A stretch of 30,688 bases of DNA, taken from contig NW_022204656.1 of assembly GCF_008831285.2 (NCBI RefSeq), positions 1-30,688 of the forward strand. Direction: 5' to 3'. This DNA is from Nymphaea colorata (lineage: Eukaryota; Streptophyta; Magnoliopsida; Nymphaeales; Nymphaeaceae). A model generated the notes under the pieces. The model was not told the origin of the DNA. It searched no databases and was given only the letters and a program-made list of their open reading frames with translations. The position numbers were made by a program, and so were the translations under genes. Within the stretch, counting starts at the first letter, position 1. Each line of letters opens with the position of its first letter. Positions 11,140 to 19,156 of this stretch are shown here, piece by piece.

Positions 11140-11423
11140 TCCACTTTCAATTATTATAATTAACGAATAAGTATTTGCCGATAATCCCACATATATCATC
11201 ATCTTACCCTTCCGTGAGAAAATATTTCTAATCCTTCCAAAATATCCAAACCCCTACTTTCTTCTATTATTTATCAATATTATCGATTTTCCTTTGTTTC
11301 TTCCTCCATTCCTCCTTCTTTGCAAATCTCCACGTCAATAATTTCTTCCTTCTTTTTGCGTCACATCTATCTGGTGCGACGTGCTATAGTCTGCTGTTGC
11401 TGATATTAGTTAGATATATACTC
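11140..11423. promoter_or_regulatory. divergent intergenic region, pyrimidine-rich
   Basis: These 284 nt separate the start of the pseudokinase gene (minus) from the start of the plus-strand gene at 11424. The centre (about 11210-11365) is strongly pyrimidine-rich on the plus strand. The right end has TTAGATATATACTC just before the ATG. Promoters for both genes are expected here; no specific binding site can be named. Confidence 0.35.
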
Positions 11424-13043
11424 ATGGGGCAATAAGAAAGTCGGCAGCAATCGTTGATCGACAACAAGAACTGGCGTCTGATCACTGAGGAGGAAATACT
11501 AGGCTTCCACCACATCAATCCCTATTGCACGAGGGTGCTCCACAATCCCTTCACTGGAGAATACGTCGAAGAGTATGAATTACAGTTTATCTCCGAACAG
11601 GACTATCTTTCCTATGCAAGGAACTGGAGCTTAGAAAGGAGCCAGCGCCCTACTAACTCCAGGGAGAAGATAGTCCCGAGAACACTTTTCGCTACTCGCC
11701 TTACATCTATAAGGTGAAATATTTTCTCAACACTTCTTCGGTGGACCTGTGCTCCACCATTCACAAGGGTTGCTTTATCTGCAGAAAGTAGATCTGAGGC
11801 TAAGGAAATCAATGATATTCCCTTCGCTGACCAGCTCTACTTGTTACAGGCCACGCTGCAGGGTTTCAAAGTGCTCTATGAAAAGGTTGGCTACTTTGAT
11901 ATCAGTGAAGAGATGATCTTCATTAGTTGCCGGGGTAAGGTACGGTGTGGATGAATCCCAACTTGGCCAAAAACCTACCTTATACGTTCCTCGTATTCAC
12001 GAGAGTACTCATCTCCACGGTTCTCAATCGAGATGATTGTAAATCTCATCAACATCATCGAGGAAAACACGACATCCAAAACAGTGAAGTCATCCATTTA
12101 AGCACACCTTGCCAACAAGGGCATCCTCGACCGTCTTTCTTTCTATAAGGCACTCGAGGAGTTTCACCTCTACTGTATGGACTATCGCCTCATTGTACAT
12201 GACTACATGCGCTCCATCTATGATCTTTACCAGGAAGACCTTCACCATATGGGCTAGAGTAGGGCGGAACGCAGTGAAGTGGTCAGACTAGAAACCAATC
12301 GTGAGTTCCTTATTGATAAATCTGGCTCAAAATCAAAGTCTAAGTCTAAATCCAAATATCGCGGCTTCTCTCCTGACTTCACCAACATCAAGAAGAGCCA
12401 GCTTTCTGGTAGCCATGCGAGCCAGAAATCCTATGCGAGCTACAAGAGTATGGGGGAAAAGGTATCACGGAAGAATAAACACACCGAAGCAGCAACTATG
12501 AGCACAGTAACTTCAAATGCCCATGGAATACCCTTCCATTCCTCCTCTGCCCATAACAACCAAGAGCAAGCACCCAAGCAACCAAGCATACTCACCCCGT
12601 CCAGCGAATTAGATATCGTTTGCTAGTCCTGGAAGTGATATGTTTGGCAATGATTTTCGCTTGGCCAGCTCCAACAAGCAGTCCCTTACGTGCCATCGTC
12701 TCGCAGGAACTCCATCCGAAACGTAAGGAAGACCATCTAAGAACGTAGGGGCAATCCCACCACAGTCACTTTCAACTATGCGCCTCCTGCTTCGACGAGC
12801 TCCGTCCAGGAAAAGCAGACCGCACCTAACCAACGGACAGTCGGCACCATGAATTCCATGAGTTCTTTCTCCAAAGAAACCGAGCTCTATTTCGAGGCGA
12901 GGCCCAAGGAGCCTTTCGATCCCCGAGGCAAGGACAACTCCGCGCGAATGACATACCACTCCCCGCACCACTCCTACAACCTGGACAGCGAAATAGTGGA
13001 GGACCTGCAGAAGTTTCTGGGCTTCGACATTAGCCAACTTTGA
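11424..13043 (+). CDS. uncharacterised Ser-rich protein, possible N-myristoylation
   Basis: The ATG at 11424-11426 starts MGQQESRQQSLIDNKNW; Gly2 and Ser6 fit a myristoylation signal. The N-terminal 85 residues look folded (WRLITEEEILGFHHINPYC, then RVLHNPFTGEYVEEYELQF). A middle block contains FADQLYLLQATLQGFKVLYE and ISEEMIFIS. The C-terminal half is low in complexity, with SGSKSKSKSKSKYRG and a Ser/His-rich stretch, and ends with EDLQKFLGFDISQL before TGA 13041-13043. The span is exactly 540 codons, and one frame can be read throughout if four internal TGAs (11715, 11952, 12636, 12651) are ignored. Around each there is an alternative frame with better composition (for example VWMNPNLAKNLPYTF near 11945), so paired indels are more likely. 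No known family. Confidence 0.65.
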
Positions 13044-13105
13044 TTTTTTCTTCGTAGTGCGGCAAGCATGCATACTTGAGGAGGGCAGCGGGAAAGGCAG
13101 CAAGC

Positions 13106-13178
13106 GGGGTTATAGCTCAGTTGGTAGAGCGCGTGCTTAGCATGCACGAGGCCCTGGGTTCAACTCCCAGTAACTCCA
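13106..13178 (+). tRNA. tRNA-Ala (anticodon AGC)
   Basis: A full cloverleaf can be drawn. The acceptor GGGGTTA pairs with TAACTCC and includes the G3:U70 wobble that marks alanine tRNA. The D arm is GCTC/GAGC, the anticodon stem CGTGC/GCACG with loop TTAGCAT (AGC), and the T arm CTGGG-TTCAACT-CCCAG. The discriminator is A. There is no intron and no encoded CCA. A and B boxes of the internal Pol III promoter are present (TAGCTCAGTTGG, GGTTCAACTCC). Confidence 0.97.
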
Positions 13179-13181
13179 TAA

Positions 13182-13187
13182 TTTTTT
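13182..13187 (+). terminator. Pol III terminator of tRNA-Ala
   Basis: A run of six T begins 4 nt after the tRNA discriminator base, the usual RNA polymerase III stop signal. It lies only 6 nt before the ATG of the WD40 gene. Confidence 0.85.
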
Positions 13188-13192
13188 ATCAT

Positions 13193-14295
13193 ATGGCACT
13201 TAGATCACAGTGGCGGAACGGTCCACTTGAGTCCATCATCTGCGAGCCTCCTCACGGACAGCCTGTTTTTTCTCTTGCTGTCGGCAAGAACAACTTCGTG
13301 ACTGGCAGCGCTGACCACGGTCTTCGCGAGTACAATCTGTATCTTTTGTTTCACTCAGGGACAGCGGAAAGTACGTGCGAGAGCTCTACAACAAAAAGTA
13401 TGGGCATAAGGAGTGGGTCAGTACATGCAGTTACACCCTTCGGGAAAAATCATCAGTGGCGCTATGGATTCAGTGTCTGCTTTTGGTAAAGCAAAGCAGT
13501 CAAGTGTGATCACTTCCTCGGACATCAGTACACCTTAAAAGACACTTAGAGGCAGCATCAGCAAGGTCATGGCGATGATCAAATAGGAATCAGCGCTTCC
13601 TATGATGCCACTATCATTTTGTGGGATTTGGCAAAGAGAAATATGAGTGAAAAACTGATAGGACCTCACAAAGAAGCCATCATGGACTTCGAATGGGCCA
13701 ACAGTCTACTTGTTAGCGGTGATAAATCAGGAGTTGTTGCCATTTGGGTATGGATTTTTTACTAAGGACCTAAACAAGTGCAAAATGATCAAAGCGTGCG
13801 AACGCATAAAGGCTCAGTTCCAGCATCAAATTTCATACCAAGCAAGGCCTCATTCGACAGCTGGCTTAAATGTAGCCTTTTATGAATTAGGATGGAGCTG
13901 TGGCATCGTTTGACATGAGAACTAACAGTCCTATCTACCGCCAATCCATACACAAGGGGTCAGTTAATTGCCTTAAAGTGGTATAAGACAAGCAACTGCT
14001 GATCAGCTGCAGCGCTAGTGGCACCATCATCGTGCAATCCCTTCCTGACTTCAAGCAAGTCCTCACCATCAATGCCAAAGATATGGTGTTTTACGTATAA
14101 GAGGCATTTGAGACGATAATTGCATCCACTGCAAAGGGAAACATCCTTTCCTACGACCTCTATTCAGGAGAGCCTCTATACGGTTATGGAGTCATGAAGA
14201 AAGGAGGCTGTCGTTTATTGGGTCTAAACAGCTAAAAAACTCGCCTAGTCTGTGCAGGAGAGGACGAAGCAGCAACCTTGCTCCTTTACAAATGA
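13193..14295 (+). CDS. WD40-repeat protein
   Basis: The ATG at 13193-13195 starts MALRSQWRNGPLESIICEPP and TGA 14293-14295 ends the gene; about 350 aa. WD40 blades are visible: SGAMDSV, SYDATIILWDLAKR, SLLVSGDKSGVVAIWDLNKC, DGAVASFDMRTN, and KGSVNCLKVVQDKQLLISC followed by SASGTIIV. A beta-propeller scaffold is expected. Two introns are supported: 13339-13358 (20 nt) joins YNL to DSGKYVREL, and 13748-13766 (19 nt) joins VAIW to DLNK, completing a WD dipeptide. At least three single-base breaks remain (near 13436, 13588 and 13800-13890). The start is 14 nt after a tRNA gene, so the promoter must overlap it. The WD40 assignment is firm; the orthologue is not known. Confidence 0.85.
13339..13358 (+). 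other. 20-nt intron in the WD40 gene
   Basis: Begins GTATCT and ends CACTCAG. Splicing restores the frame from GLREYNL into DSGKYVREL across the codon CT|G. Confidence 0.75.
13748..13766 (+). other. 19-nt intron in the WD40 gene
   Basis: Begins GTATGG and ends ACTAAG. Splicing joins the Trp codon TGG to GAC and so completes the WD dipeptide expected at this place in a WD40 blade. Without splicing the dipeptide is lost. Confidence 0.8.
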
Positions 14296-14346
14296 TCAGC
14301 ATGGGCCATGAGTTCATTCTGGAATAGTATTACAATAATTTTATAT

Positions 14347-14832
14347 ATGATAATCCACTCGACCAAAGAGGAGCCCTTTTGCTTACGCGTTGAATACTCA
14401 CACGATACTGACATTCTCAAACGCACCAAGGAAACTGAAAGTAAATAGCAAATTAGCGTAGAGTTTATGCAAGATTTTAAGAGTTCTTTCCGCGTAAAGA
14501 AATCGATGAGCGTGACTCGGATGGCTCGTCAAGAGGATAACTACAATAAGTATTACATAAATCCCGAACAGCGATACCTGAAGAAAAGCGCAGACCCTAA
14601 AAAGTAAATGGAAAACCTGAAGAATGAGGAATTTTTGTACTACAATCTACATAACGACAAATTCAACAATTGGAAGCATCCATTTTTAGGTGAGAATAAG
14701 GGACAATCTCACCGTCGGACTGAACTGAGTGATGACAAAGTAAAGGAACTGGTGAAGTTCAAAAATCATTTAGAGAATACTAAGAGGGGAAGACTGCCAG
14801 CTATTGTAAGCGAATTCATTTAAAAACAATGA
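14347..14832 (+). CDS. hypothetical charged protein (161 aa)
   Basis: A fully intact frame of 162 codons starts MIIHSTKEEPFCLRVEYS and stops at TGA 14830-14832. Three internal TAA/TAG codons are read as Gln. The protein is rich in K, N, E and Y, with segments such as VKKSMSVTRMARQEDNYNKY and NLKNEEFLYYNLHNDKFNN, and a basic C-terminus. There is no membrane segment. The gene follows the WD40 gene by 51 nt on the same strand. I do not recognise a family; a cytoskeletal or ciliary accessory role is only a guess. Confidence 0.7.
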
Positions 14833-15191
14833 ATCAATCATCATATCTTGATCATTTTGGATTGTTGTATATGTTATCCTCAATATTAATTCAAATTTTA
14901 CAGCAAGCATATTTCCTCATACTTAACCTAATTTGAAAAATCATTCTTATCTTAGTTGATATTATGTGGTTTTGAATCAAGCAAATGCTGTATTGATTTT
15001 CTAAAGTATGAAACCGCAACAAAAAACAACCAAAACCAACAGAATCAAAAGATAAAAAAGATAAACTTTAATTATAGACAGTCCTCCTAATTCATCTGAT
15101 AGCTTGTGTTGAGTATTATCCTCTATGGAAATTTGGGTATGCTCTTGTTTGAATTTTTTACTGGAGCATGCATGCATTAATTAATTATCAT
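14833..15191. other. intergenic, AT-rich
   Basis: About 360 nt of AT-rich sequence lies between a plus-strand stop and the ATG of the Myb gene. There are A-runs around 15018-15060 but no reading frame or RNA gene that I can support. The promoter of the Myb gene is expected here. The repeated ATGCATG-type motif near 15168-15178 (GCATGCATGCATTAATTAAT) is noticeable but has no assigned function. Confidence 0.4.
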
Positions 15192-16593
15192 ATGGCGAAT
15201 AAAAAGAATGTATGGAGCGCAGAAGAGGAAAAGGTGCTCTTTTCTTCCCACGCCGCCATGGGTAACGATCCCACTATTCAGGAAGCAAGTGGGCAGCCAT
15301 CGCCAACCTCCTCCCGGGCAAGGACCAATCTAGCATCAAGAACAAATTCTACTCCACCCTCCGCCGGGGGCATCGCAAAATCAATAGCTACATTACCGAA
15401 GTCAAGCGGAAGTCAGACCCCACTCGCAGCAGGGCTTGCAAGGTCATCGATGACATCTTCATTTCCAAATTGATAGCAGTAGTTGACCAAAGTTATGAGG
15501 AAAAGTATGAGGTTAAACCAGCAGCATTGGCCCTCGCTGCAAGTAGCTTTTCCCTCATTTAGACATCGAACGGAACTTGATAGAACTGGCGTTGACAGAT
15601 TTTTAGTACCTGAAACAGTCGAAGGACAATTATAACATGGAGTAAGGATTGCTGGAGAATATCTTGGAATTCAACAAAAGCTGCAAGAGACGGAAAGGAA
15701 AAAGAGGAAAATCAGATAAGAAAAAGATAGATAAAAATGAAGAAGAAATAGAAGAATCAGAAATGATACCGTAGAGCAAGCAAGAGGATGGAATAAAACT
15801 AGAAGAGAAATCTGACCAAATCAACGTAAAGACTGAAGAACAACTTGGAGTGAAAAATGCTGAAGCTGAGGAGTTTAAGGTGGAATTTTCATCTTTCCTG
15901 AACAATCTATAGAGGAAGGAATCTACCTCCACCATCATCAACAATTTCTCCTCCCTCGCCAGTGAGTTCATTAAGAACTATGAAAACTTCCTCCCGCATG
16001 AGGAGGTGAACCTCATCCAGAGCGCCAACAGCATGACCCACAGCGGGTGTCTCAGGTAGGAAAGGGCAGCTTGGATGTACGACAGCTCTTCCAGCCGCCG
16101 CTCTCTTCCCAAACGACTATCCAACTATCTCACCGAGCCATCCCCCTTCCCCAACGACCCATACAGTCCCTTCACCTTCAGCAACATCATGAAGAACAAA
16201 AATATCACCGGCAGCAACATGTTCGAAGACAAGATCAGCTGCAATGAGGATGAAATGGCTGCCTCAGCATCCTACCGCAAGGATCCACTTGGCTCATTCA
16301 TCAGCCAAGTCCCTATGGTTAAATCCAATTCCGGAGAATTTCTCATCAAAAGCGCCGACCTGAAGCGGTAGATAAACGAAGAATCACCGACTTTCTGCTC
16401 AATGAAATTTGAAAAGTAAGTTTCAACTTTCAGTTCCCTTTTCCCCAACATCGACGAGAAGCATTTCGCCAACATCCACAACCGATCCTTTGCAAATTAA
16501 TACGCCTTCTAGCCCACAACAATCCCAAATCCATCGGAATCGGCTCAGCTGGCCACATCTTCCGAATCCCCCCACGAGAAAACCCCTCAATGA
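15192..16593 (+). CDS. Myb-domain transcription factor
   Basis: Probable DNA-binding regulator in the nucleus. After removing three mini-introns (20, 20 and 18 nt) the gene is a perfect 448-codon frame, ATG 15192-15194 to TGA 16591-16593. It starts MANKKNVWSAEEEKVLFSS, and a single R3-like Myb repeat covers about residues 7-55: Trp8, Trp27 (SKWAAIANLLPGKDQSSIKN) and the FYSTLRRGHRKIN third helix. A lysine-rich stretch (KSCKRRKGKRGKSDKKK) follows, then an acidic region and a long Ser/Pro/Asn-rich tail with KSNSGEFLIKSADLKR. Several TAG and TAA codons encode Gln. The first intron lies inside the Myb repeat, so the homology itself proves the splice. The PAP2 gene on the other strand ends 52 nt away, convergent. 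Confidence 0.9.
15262..15281 (+). other. 20-nt intron in the Myb repeat
   Basis: Begins GTAACG and ends ATTCAG. Splicing joins AAMG to SKWAAIANLL, placing the second tryptophan of the Myb repeat at the right distance. Unspliced sequence loses the domain. Confidence 0.9.
15543..15562 (+). other. 20-nt intron in the Myb gene
   Basis: Begins GTAGCT and ends ATTTAG. Splicing joins ALALAA to NIERNLIELAL and carries the frame into more than 340 further open codons. Confidence 0.85.
16416..16433 (+). other. 18-nt intron, in frame
   Basis: Begins GTAAGT and ends CTTTCAG. Its length is a multiple of three, so retention would add six codons, including TAA as Gln, without breaking the frame. It is called from its strong splice-site match and similarity to the other mini-introns. 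Confidence 0.65.
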
Positions 16594-16645
16594 TAGTTTG
16601 TTTCTACTTAATACTCCCTCTTCCCTTAGAGTAGTGAAACACAGA

Positions 16646-17457
16646 TCAGTTGATGGCTGCCCGCAGGTACTTATACGCTTGCGAAATGCCACGGTAGATG
16701 CAGGTGAATGCATAATCGAACCATATGACCCTGGGTAGTAAAAAGCGGTCGATCCAAAGCGTGAAGATGGCGCCTCCGACAATATCGATTATGTAGTGTA
16801 CCCGTGTTATTAACAACACTAGCACAACCACCCCAATCAAAGGGTAAGTCAGCATCTACAACGCCCTGTATCCTAGACGCCTCCAGAGGAGAGCCGAGAA
16901 GAGCATGATTCCGGTATGGCCGCTATAGTAGAAGTCTCGAGTAATCCCATAAGGTACTGAGAAGCAGGGGAAAATAGGAGGATAGGAGACTATCCCCTCC
17001 GGAAAGGGCAGCTTCTCAAGTTGCTGATTGACATTAGACTTACGAGATGAATGGCACGCACTCCGTAGAAGACTGCCACGAACATGTGCACCCTCATATT
17101 CTGAAGGCGCATGATTGCCAGTGCCAGCATGATGATGATTTCGATTTCGATGGCCTCCTGTGATACGATCGATATGATATTGTAGAAGAGGGGGCTTTGG
17201 TTGGCCAAGGTATTGAAGTAGTCGGTCAGCTGGTGCGAACGATCGACTAAGCAATCGAAGGAGGCACTTGCAAAGGCCAGTCTGTACACGACAAATGTGA
17301 GTGTCATGACTAGGAGGAAAAAGATCTTGATTTGCTTGAGGGAGTGGGGCGGAGGGGGCGTATATATGGAGGAGGAGGGAGTGACCTCTATGCTGTCTGC
17401 CAGGGAGATATCGGACAGCCTCACGTTTAGTATACGCTATTTTAGTTATTTCTCCAT
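16646..17457 (-). CDS. PAP2-superfamily, sphingomyelin-synthase-like membrane enzyme
   Basis: Likely an integral membrane phosphotransferase or lipid phosphatase of the sphingomyelin synthase type, moving phosphocholine or a related head group between lipids. The start is ATG 17455-17457 (MEKQLKQRILNVRLSDIS), in frame with a long hydrophobic protein of about 270 aa. Several membrane helices are seen (IKIFFLLVMTLTFVVYRL, EIEIIIMLALAIM, PLIGVVVLVLLI, GGAIFTLWI). The catalytic motifs are RDFYYSGHTG (first His) and TRVHYIIDIVGG (second His and Asp), matching the family pattern SGHT...HYxxDV. One frame break lies between them and the N-terminal part, near 17010-17020. TGA at 16646-16648. The next minus-strand gene ends 19 nt upstream of the ATG. 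Confidence 0.8.
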
Positions 17458-17475
17458 TCGATTTGATATTAATAT

Positions 17476-17904
17476 TCAATATAAACTCATATTCCGCAAC
17501 ACCTACTCCGTCCTTCCGCTCTTCTACAATCTCATGAGGAATTTGCTCTCCCACCGATCGAAACGTGGTCGGTGCCTTTCTAAGCCAAAGAGGCTCCAGT
17601 CTATTTCAGGGTGGGTGACTTTGGGCCGTGGTAGGGTTTTCATCTTTTTCTCTTCCATCTTTTTGATCCATCTCGAGTAGTTGGTTTCAGTGAAGAAGAA
17701 ATTCTAATGATAGGCGGTTCTTTGCTTCTTTTTCAATTTCAAATGCGGTTATTTGCTTGGAAGCGGTGCTACGTTCTATTGGGATCGATGTCTGACCAGT
17801 TTCTTTAGGGCGGGGACGCGCTGGTCGATGCGGACGGCTCTCTTGACCCTGCAAAGCGGGCACTCTTTAGGATTGGCTGCCTGGCTGTGTGAACAACTCT
17901 CCAT
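17476..17904 (-). CDS. small basic protein with CxxC motif
   Basis: The ATG at 17902-17904 starts MESCSHSQAANPKECPLCRV and the frame is open for 143 codons to TGA 17476-17478. The N-terminus has Cys4, His6 and a CPLC knuckle (residues 15-18), suggesting a single zinc site of RING or zinc-ribbon type, although the other half is missing. The rest is basic (KLKKKQRTAYHQNFFF, then RWIKKMEEKKMKTLPRPK) with a conserved-looking HPEIDWSLFGLE. A neighbouring frame (ASKQITAFEIEKEAKNRL) looks equally good for about 40 residues, so a pair of frame breaks in the middle is possible. It ends 19 nt before the PAP2 gene. Family unknown. Confidence 0.5.
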
Positions 17905-18037
17905 TGTTCTTATTTATATTCTATGGCAGAAGAACACAGTACATATCCAATTTGCATCAGATATTACTGAATTACTCCCCATCCACCTTCTCCCATCCTT
18001 CATACAAGAATCTAACCTAGAAATGCCCGAAAAGCAT

Positions 18038-18053
18038 TCACTTTTAAAAGTGA
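18038..18053. repeat. 16-nt perfect palindrome
   Basis: The sequence TCACTTTTAAAAGTGA is its own reverse complement. It lies 132 nt beyond the 3' end of the H1-like gene and upstream of the minus-strand gene starting at 17904. It could be a binding site for a dimeric regulator, or an RNA hairpin near the histone transcript end. Both are inference. Confidence 0.6.
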
Positions 18054-18184
18054 TTTATTTTGCGTGATGATAAAACTGGCATTACGGCTATGCTCTATTG
18101 CTCTCAACAGTATGTTCAATTCTTCGGGTGGAATACCCTTGATGATAGAAATGTTTAGTATGGAATGATGCACCGATCATGAAC

Positions 18185-18580
18185 TCACTTCTTACTAGCC
18201 TTCTTGGCGGCCTTGGCGGGCTTCTTTGCGATCTTCTTGGTCTTGGGGGCCTTAGCAGCCTTGGCAGCTTTCTTGGGCTTGGCAGCCTTGGCAGCTTTGG
18301 GCTTGGCGGGAGATTTAGCAGCCTTGGCTGGCTTTGCTGCCTTAGCGGGAGACTTGGCGGCCTTGGCAGCCTTGGCAGGCTTGGCAGCCTTTGCGGGGGC
18401 GGGCTTGGCAGGTGAAGCTGGGGCGACGACTGGTGCGGCGACGGGTGCGGGGGTGGCAGCAACGGGGGTTGCCTTGGCAGCCTTGGTGGCTTTGGCAGCC
18501 TTAGGCTTGGCGGGTGACTTGGCGGCTTTAGCCTTGGGGGCTGCCTTCTTGGACTGTGATCGTTCTGCTCTTTTGGCCAT
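18185..18580 (-). CDS. H1-like linker histone without globular domain
   Basis: Linker histones bind DNA between nucleosomes and compact chromatin. This intact frame of 132 codons (ATG 18578-18580 to TGA 18185-18187) starts MAKRAERSQSKKAAPKAKAA and is almost entirely Ala, Lys and Pro. There is no winged-helix domain, as known for ciliate macronuclear H1 and also for kinetoplastid H1. Four SPAK motifs (KSPAKPK, ASPAKPA, KSPAKAA, KSPAKPK) fit cyclin-dependent kinase sites. A Val/Ala/Pro-rich break (PVAATPAPVAAPVVAPA) divides two basic arms. Codons are GC-rich compared with the flanks. Upstream there are TATA-like and CCAAT elements. The identification is strong by composition, with the usual caution that low-complexity proteins cannot be aligned. 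Confidence 0.8.
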   Translation of the reverse strand: MAKRAERSQSKKAAPKAKAAKSPAKPKAAKATKAAKATPVAATPAPVAAPVVAPASPAKPAPAKAAKPAKAAKAAKSPAKAAKPAKAAKSPAKPKAAKAAKPKKAAKAAKAPKTKKIAKKPAKAAKKASKK

Positions 18581-18660
18581 TTATTTAGTATTTGTGGCAA
18601 TTTGTGTGGAATACCGTTTATAATCCCCCAAATAAAAGCGTTAAATCTGATTGGTTATAT
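18581..18660 (-). promoter_or_regulatory. probable H1 promoter with CCAAT and TATA-like elements
   Basis: Read on the minus strand, TATAAACGG lies at about 18614-18622, roughly 35 nt before the ATG. A CCAAT element (TAACCAATCAG; CCAAT at 18650-18654) lies about 70 nt before it. CCAAT boxes are common in histone promoters. Function is inferred from position only. Confidence 0.45.
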
Positions 18661-19156
18661 TCGATAGGGTAAGATTTTATGCCTGGGCGTATGGCCGTCC
18701 TCTTTTCTCACCTCAAAACCCCTCCCACCTCACTCTCCTCACCCTCCTCCCACCCAATACGTCTAGATATGACATAAGGCGTGGAAAAAAATCATGGAAG
18801 TTCAAGTTGCACTTGGCGGAATAAATTTCCCCTTATGGGGATCTTTTGGACGGCTATGTGGGAGGTTAAGTGACCGGTTGGATGTTTTTTGGATGGGGAT
18901 GGAGTGTCACATAAAAATTATAAAAGGGGGCAAAAATGATTAATGGTGTTTATAATTTGCCTCCTTTTTTAGTCTCGCTTTTATTACATTCTCAACCAAA
19001 ATCCAAAAGAAAAATAAAATACTGCCAAACCACACCCGTATCGCAACTTGCTTTGTTGGGTTTGATCTTTCTACCATCTTTTCATTTATTTTTCTTATGA
19101 TAAAATGCAGTATCGGAATGCATGCATTGTTGTGATGAAGTTTAGGTGTAAGGCTA
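18661..19156. other. intergenic
   Basis: About 500 nt between the H1 promoter and the end of the next minus-strand gene. It has a C-rich pyrimidine tract near 18700-18760 and otherwise AT-rich sequence. Frames across it that lack TAA/TAG stops look like chance and have no supporting features. I see no RNA gene. Confidence 0.35.

Noticed and set aside
12609-13103. 164-codon minus-strand frame opposite the 540-codon gene
   Set aside because: It overlaps the well-supported plus-strand C-terminus (ending KFLGFDISQL). Its composition is typical of antisense of GC-rich coding sequence.
16409-16782. Frames of 109-119 codons on both strands over the Myb C-terminus and the end of the PAP2 gene
   Set aside because: The Myb frame and the PAP2 frame each explain their part with homology or continuous coding. 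The other frames cross the intergenic region and both genes.
18088-18600. Minus-strand Pro/Arg/Leu-rich frame overlapping the histone
   Set aside because: It is a frame-shifted shadow of the same AAG/GCC repeats, giving a monotonous PRLP composition with no family resemblance.
18179-18623. Long plus-strand open frames (Leu/Gly- or Ala/Leu-rich) opposite the H1-like gene
   Set aside because: They mirror the repetitive Ala/Lys/Pro codons of the histone on the other strand. The minus-strand frame starts with ATG, ends with TGA and has a sensible histone composition.
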